Source: Holosporaceae bacterium UBA5542
Lineage (GTDB): Bacteria > Pseudomonadota > Alphaproteobacteria > UBA7879 > UBA5542
Assembly (NCBI GenBank): GCA_002426825.1
Contig: DINK01000053.1
Coordinates: 743-17,650, forward strand
DNA: 16,908 bases
Direction of reading: 5' to 3'
A model generated the notes under the pieces. The model was not told where the DNA came from, ran no database searches, and worked only from the letters and a program-made list of their open reading frames with translations. Positions 13,336 through 16,908 of the stretch are shown here, one piece after another; position 1 is the stretch's first letter, and each line of letters begins with the position of its first letter. A program made the translations under genes and the position numbers.

Positions 13336-13584
13336 ATGTTCCGCCGCTTTTTTTATATACTGGTTGTTTTGGGCGTCATTGTTGTGGATGCTAAGTCAGC
13401 AATGACAAACCAGGTGCTTATGTACAACATGCTTAATAACTCACCTCAATATGACGAAAATCCTACCGATATTCGACATCAACGATATTGGCAAAGGATG
13501 AAAAAACTACAATGGTTGGCAAACCCAAGGAATCTTTTAAAACCAGGACTTGACGAAAACTATGAAGAAGACTTTACAGGTTAA
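13336..13584 (+). CDS. Small exported protein, unknown function
   Basis: An 82-residue precursor. MFRRFFYILVVLGVIVVDAKSA is a Sec-type signal peptide with a probable cut after KSA, leaving about 60 residues. The mature part is polar, with two Trp in HQRYWQRMKKLQWLANP and an acidic end (LDENYEEDF). No family is recognised. The ATG at 13336 follows AAGGA at a five-base spacing; an in-frame start at 13273 would put extra charged residues before the signal peptide and is not preferred. Its 3' end overlaps the kdsD start by 23 bases, so it is translationally linked with the Kdo/LPS genes and may be an envelope protein. Confidence 0.65.
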   Translation: MFRRFFYILVVLGVIVVDAKSAMTNQVLMYNMLNNSPQYDENPTDIRHQRYWQRMKKLQWLANPRNLLKPGLDENYEEDFTG

Positions 13585-14533
13585 CAACCAGCTTGAATCA
13601 GCTAAGAAAGTTCTGTTAGCAGAAAGTCGAGCACTTCAAACATTGGCTGATTTGCTGGGGAGCTCTTTTGAGCAAGCAATTCAGTTGATTCTTCAAGTGA
13701 AGGGGCGTGTTGTTGTAACGGGCATGGGGAAAAGTGGCTTGGTTGGAAAGAAAATTTCTGCCACCTTTTCTTCGACAGGCACGCCGTCTTTTTTCTTGCA
13801 CCCAGGTGAGGCCAGCCACGGTGACCTTGGCATGGTAACCAAGGACGATATTTTATTGGCTTTATCGAATTCGGGCCTAACGATGGAACTATCTGATGTG
13901 ATTGCGTACTCTCGCCGACATGGTATTCCTTTGATTTCAATTACCCAAGGTGAAAAGAGCCCGCTTGCAGAAGAGTCTGATTGTACACTTATTTTACCGA
14001 ATCTTCCCGAAGCTTGTCCAAATGGCTTAGCGCCCACAACATCTACAACGATGATGATTGCTTTGGGAGATGCGATAGCAGTTGCCTTACTTGAGGCAAA
14101 GTCTTTTTCTAAAGAAGATTTTAAAGTGTTTCATCCTGGTGGGAAGTTGGGGTCTCGCCTGCGGCGTGCCCGTGATATTATGCACAGGGGGGATAAGTTG
14201 CCACTGGTTTCTAATGCTATGGTGATGGCAGATGCGCTTTTGGTGATGACCTCTAAAAGTTTTGGGTGTTTAGGTGTTGTGGATGAAGAAAATAGGCTTA
14301 TTGGCATTGTAACAGATGGTGACTTGCGAAGGCATATGTCCAAGAACCTTGTAGAAAAGACAGTATCGTCAGTTATGACACCAGCACCTAAGACCATAAA
14401 AGAAGAAACTCTTTTGGAAGAAGCGCTGCACCTTATGGAAGGAAAAATTACAGTTTTATTTGTAGTGGATAATCACAATAAACCTCTTGGGTTGATTCAT
14501 GTCCACGATATCTTGAGAGTTGGTCTTGTTTAA
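13562..14533 (+). CDS. kdsD: D-arabinose 5-phosphate isomerase
   Basis: A 323-residue KdsD/KpsF enzyme that converts ribulose 5-phosphate to arabinose 5-phosphate, the first committed precursor of the lipopolysaccharide sugar Kdo. The N-terminal SIS domain (about 30-185) shows GRVVVTGMGKSGLVGKKIS, the catalytic-loop region FLHPGEASHGDLGMV and ALSNSGLTMEL, and ends with FHPGGKLGSRL. Two CBS domains follow (about 205-323), with GCLGVVDEENRLIGIVTDGDLRR-type sequence in the first and the second ending LGLIHVHDILRVG. The ATG at 13562 is preferred to an upstream TTG. The stop overlaps the lptC start by one base (TAATG). The order kdsD-lptC-lptA is typical of alphaproteobacteria. Confidence 0.96.
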   Translation: MKKTLQVNNQLESAKKVLLAESRALQTLADLLGSSFEQAIQLILQVKGRVVVTGMGKSGLVGKKISATFSSTGTPSFFLHPGEASHGDLGMVTKDDILLALSNSGLTMELSDVIAYSRRHGIPLISITQGEKSPLAEESDCTLILPNLPEACPNGLAPTTSTTMMIALGDAIAVALLEAKSFSKEDFKVFHPGGKLGSRLRRARDIMHRGDKLPLVSNAMVMADALLVMTSKSFGCLGVVDEENRLIGIVTDGDLRRHMSKNLVEKTVSSVMTPAPKTIKEETLLEEALHLMEGKITVLFVVDNHNKPLGLIHVHDILRVGLV

Positions 14534-15183
14534 TGGCAGATGATCAGAATAAATTTGATCGTCATATTGAACGGTTGCGTCATCAAAAAAGGCGTACCCA
14601 TTATTTCAAATACGCGCTCCTTGCTTTTCTTGCAGTTTTGGTTCTTGTGGCATTCATGTGGCCAAAACTTAAACACTTATCTCTTTTATTTGTAGGCGCT
14701 AAAATAGCAGGTGTGCAAGTCGATGCCACACGCATTAACCTTCGTAAAAAATTTGTAGAAAATCCAAAATTTGTTGGGGGTGGCGATCGTCCTTATACGG
14801 TTGTGGCTAAAAAAGCCCAACAAACATCAAGTAAAAAAATTGTCTTGGAAGAAATTACTGGGCGTTTCACGTTAAAAGATGGCAATACTCTGTCAGTTGT
14901 TGCGAATATGGGTATCGTGAATATGGGGGCGCAGCTAACGGGGGTACTGAAGGGGGATGTTAATTTTATTTATGATCGAGGCAATACAGAAATTTGGACC
15001 GACAGTGTCTTCGTCAATATGAAAGAGGGTACCCTTGATAACAATGAAGTTGTTGAAGGTGTGAGTCAGTTTGGTGCATTGAAGAGTCGACAAGGGATCC
15101 ACATAAATCAAAAAGAAAGCTTTCTTCGATTAAAGGGTTCCTCTGATTTGGTTGTTATTCCAGAAAGTTCAGAAAATGAATAA
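14533..15183 (+). CDS. lptC: LPS transport protein LptC
   Basis: A 216-residue bitopic protein. A charged N-terminal tail is followed by one membrane helix (about 27-43) and a periplasmic domain of beta strands as in LptC, which receives lipopolysaccharide from the inner-membrane LptBFG extractor and passes it to LptA. Family-like elements include the strand PYTVVAKKAQQ after a flexible region, LEEITGRFTLKDGNTLSV, the repeated GDVNFIYDRGNTEIWTDSV and LDNNEVVEGV. The identification rests on this pattern plus position between kdsD and lptA. Its 3' end overlaps lptA by eight bases. Confidence 0.88.
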   Translation: MADDQNKFDRHIERLRHQKRRTHYFKYALLAFLAVLVLVAFMWPKLKHLSLLFVGAKIAGVQVDATRINLRKKFVENPKFVGGGDRPYTVVAKKAQQTSSKKIVLEEITGRFTLKDGNTLSVVANMGIVNMGAQLTGVLKGDVNFIYDRGNTEIWTDSVFVNMKEGTLDNNEVVEGVSQFGALKSRQGIHINQKESFLRLKGSSDLVVIPESSENE

Positions 15184-15691
15184 ATATTTCATTTTTTTTA
15201 TAGGGTTTTTGGTGGCACTGGGGGCAGCATCAGCCACAGGGCAAAAACAAAATAGCAATGACCCTGTTTATGTGCATGGTGATAATGGTATCGAAATAGA
15301 TCATAAAAGAATGGAAGCACGGGCTTTTAAGAATGCATACGTGCGTCGAGGAGAGTCAACCCTTTTTGGGGATGCAATCTATGTATTTTACAAAGAAAGT
15401 AAAAAGAAACTAGCCCTTGTTCGTGCAGAGGCATATGGCAAGGTACGTGCGCAAGGACCCGATAAGATTGTTGAAGCCCGCGAAGGGCAGTATGATGCCC
15501 AAAAAGATGTTATCCTTTTTCGTGGAGATGTGCGCATCACAAAAGACAACAACCATCTTAAGGGAAAATATGCGGTTATGAACAGAAAAACAGGTCGGAC
15601 TGTTGTTCTAAATCACGACCCTTTTGCACAAGAAGTGCCCGATTCTTCTGGGCAAAATCAGCAGGTGCGTATTCTTGTTAAAGGGCGTTAA
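15176..15691 (+). CDS. lptA: LPS transport periplasmic protein LptA
   Basis: A 171-residue OstA-domain protein with a signal peptide (MNKYFIFFIGFLVALGAASA). The mature part carries the LptA/OstA strand repeat: NGIEIDHKRMEARAFKNAYV, STLFGDAIYVFY, GKVRAQGPDKIVEAREGQYD and ILFRGDVRITKDNNHLKG. It forms the periplasmic bridge that carries lipopolysaccharide to the outer membrane. The ATG at 15176 is preferred over one at 15152, which would add eight residues before the signal peptide. lptB, often next in this cluster, is not present; the next gene is convergent and overlaps by 14 bases. Confidence 0.93.
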   Translation: MNKYFIFFIGFLVALGAASATGQKQNSNDPVYVHGDNGIEIDHKRMEARAFKNAYVRRGESTLFGDAIYVFYKESKKKLALVRAEAYGKVRAQGPDKIVEAREGQYDAQKDVILFRGDVRITKDNNHLKGKYAVMNRKTGRTVVLNHDPFAQEVPDSSGQNQQVRILVKGR

Positions 15692-16908
15692 GCGCCTCTC
15701 TTATTTTTAGTGGGGGTTTCATATAAGGCATTTTTTTTATGCCAAAAAGGTTCAATATGGTTGGCGCAACTTGTGTTGAGTCTATTTTTTCTCGATAGGG
15801 TAAAGGGCGCATACCTTTCTTGTAAACAATGAAGATACCACGGGGTTGGTGATACGCTGTTCCTGGGTCTCTATTCATTGTTTGCAGGCCAAAAGTATCA
15901 AGAGATAAGGGTAGACTATCTTTGTAAACAAATCCTTTTTCAATGGTTTCTTGGGTGATTTGCAAATTACAATTTAGAGTGAGGCCTGATTCTTTTAAGG
16001 TAAATAAAGGTTCTCCTTCAGGGGTTGATAAACCTTTTACCCGTTCTTTGAAATCCTCTAAATCTTTTTCCGCCTGAAATGAAAATGCATAATCGGGTTG
16101 CATGGCGAGGTTATTTTTTACTTTTCCCGTAAAGCCTAGCGCCTCATAAAAACGCCTTACATCAGCAATCCGAATTTCACCTGGATAGTCGCCTCGATCA
16201 ATAGCTTCTTGCCCCATACTTGAGGCAATCATAAGCGTGTATCCATTTTTGTCTGCAAATTCTTTTAATGTTCTAATTTGCTGATCAGCAATCTTCATCG
16301 CTCTTAAAATATTTTGTGCTTTGAAGTGGGCATCATCTCCTTCTACGGTGTAATTGAACTCTTCTGGAAAGGTGTACTTCCAGTAACGATGCATCATTCC
16401 AGCTGCATGATTGGTGAAAAAAGAAGAAAATTCAGGGCGTGTATTTTTTAAAAGCTCGATATAAAAATCAAAAGCAAGGGGGGCTTGAAACATAGACCGA
16501 ATATGACGATACGCGGGATTAAATGTTTCTTTCAAAAGCTGTGTAAACAACTGGCCTGCTGTCTTTAAGGAAAATCCAAGTTCAAAGAACATAAGAATAT
16601 CTTTGAAAAGAGACCAAGACATTTTTATTTTTCCAGGTGTTTTGCCACCGTCTTTCTTGGTTTGGTTTAAGTTAAATTTTTGAAAGCCCTTAAGTGAATC
16701 CGGGTATGTTTCAGCTGTGCGTGCAAAAGTATCGGGCACATAGAAACGGTATGGGGTTTTATCGGCTGGTACAGGCCATGACTGAAGACTGCCGAACAAT
16801 CCAACAGATACGTTATTATCTGCTAAAATTTCCCATATGGGCGGGTATTTCTTAGGAAGCTCTTGGTTCAAAAAACGGATATTATGAATGTCGTTGTGAA
16901 CACCTCGA
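15678..16908 (-). CDS. Alkaline-phosphatase-superfamily hydrolase-like protein (partial)
   Basis: The reading frame continues past a TTG at 16871 to the window edge (…HNDIHNIRFLNQELPK), so the N-terminus is missing and about 409 residues are visible. The sequence resembles large alkaline-phosphatase-superfamily (phosphodiesterase/sulfatase-like) proteins: PPIWEILADNNVSVGLFGSLQSWP near the start, TNHAAGMMHRYWKYTFPEEF in the middle, LMIASSMGQEA in place of the usual Asp-His-Gly metal segment, and DSTQVAPTILNLFGI at the end. No transmembrane helix is visible in this part. The family call is by overall pattern. The reaction and substrate are unknown. It converges on lptA. Confidence 0.6.
   Translation of the reverse strand, partial: RGVHNDIHNIRFLNQELPKKYPPIWEILADNNVSVGLFGSLQSWPVPADKTPYRFYVPDTFARTAETYPDSLKGFQKFNLNQTKKDGGKTPGKIKMSWSLFKDILMFFELGFSLKTAGQLFTQLLKETFNPAYRHIRSMFQAPLAFDFYIELLKNTRPEFSSFFTNHAAGMMHRYWKYTFPEEFNYTVEGDDAHFKAQNILRAMKIADQQIRTLKEFADKNGYTLMIASSMGQEAIDRGDYPGEIRIADVRRFYEALGFTGKVKNNLAMQPDYAFSFQAEKDLEDFKERVKGLSTPEGEPLFTLKESGLTLNCNLQITQETIEKGFVYKDSLPLSLDTFGLQTMNRDPGTAYHQPRGIFIVYKKGMRPLPYREKIDSTQVAPTILNLFGIKKMPYMKPPLKIREALNAL

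Noticed and set aside
13602..14037. Minus-strand ORFs overlapping kdsD
   Set aside because: They lie inside the strongly supported kdsD gene and their products have no coherent features.
1..16908. CRISPR arrays, insertion sequences or prophage genes
   Set aside because: No regularly spaced repeats, transposase or phage genes were seen on either strand.

Overview
The window looks like chromosomal DNA from a low-GC alphaproteobacterium, plausibly a host-associated lineage such as Holosporales. This is inferred from the gene content: rpsT directly upstream of dnaA, a kdsD-lptC-lptA lipopolysaccharide cluster, a tRNA-hydroxylating rhodanese of short form, and an exported patatin phospholipase of the kind seen in intracellular alphaproteobacteria. 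No taxon-specific marker proves the exact group. Most genes are ordinary housekeeping genes, tightly packed, with no intergenic gap above about 200 bases, no insertion sequence and no CRISPR array.

Layout. Positions 1-2270 hold the 3' end of an SDF-type (dicarboxylate/amino acid:cation symporter) carrier, a convergent MFS transporter and a glycine-zipper lipoprotein. Positions 2392-3783 hold an exported patatin-like phospholipase. Positions 3791-5745 hold, on the minus strand, rpsT, dnaA and a small unknown gene that overlaps dnaA by one base. A LysE/RhtB-type exporter (5852-6490) is divergent from the most distinctive locus, a three-gene operon at 6581-8574. That operon encodes an exported cysteine-containing precursor resembling DUF2282 bufferins, a DUF692 multinuclear iron oxidase (MNIO, BufB type) and a DUF2063 partner (BufC type). 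It abuts a tRNA-Leu(UAA) gene with no intervening base.

Positions 8723-10876 hold sfsA, map and radC as an overlapping minus-strand run. rnhA follows on the plus strand. Next comes a two-gene operon of unknown function (a 175-residue protein and a 102-residue coiled-coil protein). Then trhO lies on the minus strand. The window ends with a plus-strand operon: a small exported protein, kdsD, lptC and lptA. This cluster covers an early Kdo-synthesis step and periplasmic transport of lipopolysaccharide. The last gene is a convergent alkaline-phosphatase-superfamily protein that runs off the window.

The strongest candidate for new biology is the bufferin-like operon. Its precursor keeps the family landmarks (EKCYG, DPGAW, VPKGMC) but appears to have lost the third family cysteine and gained one just before DPGAW. 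It also has a long proline-rich spacer after the signal peptide and an extra cysteine near the C-terminus, so the enzyme may make a modification pattern different from described bufferins. The predicted promoter would give an essentially leaderless bufA transcript.
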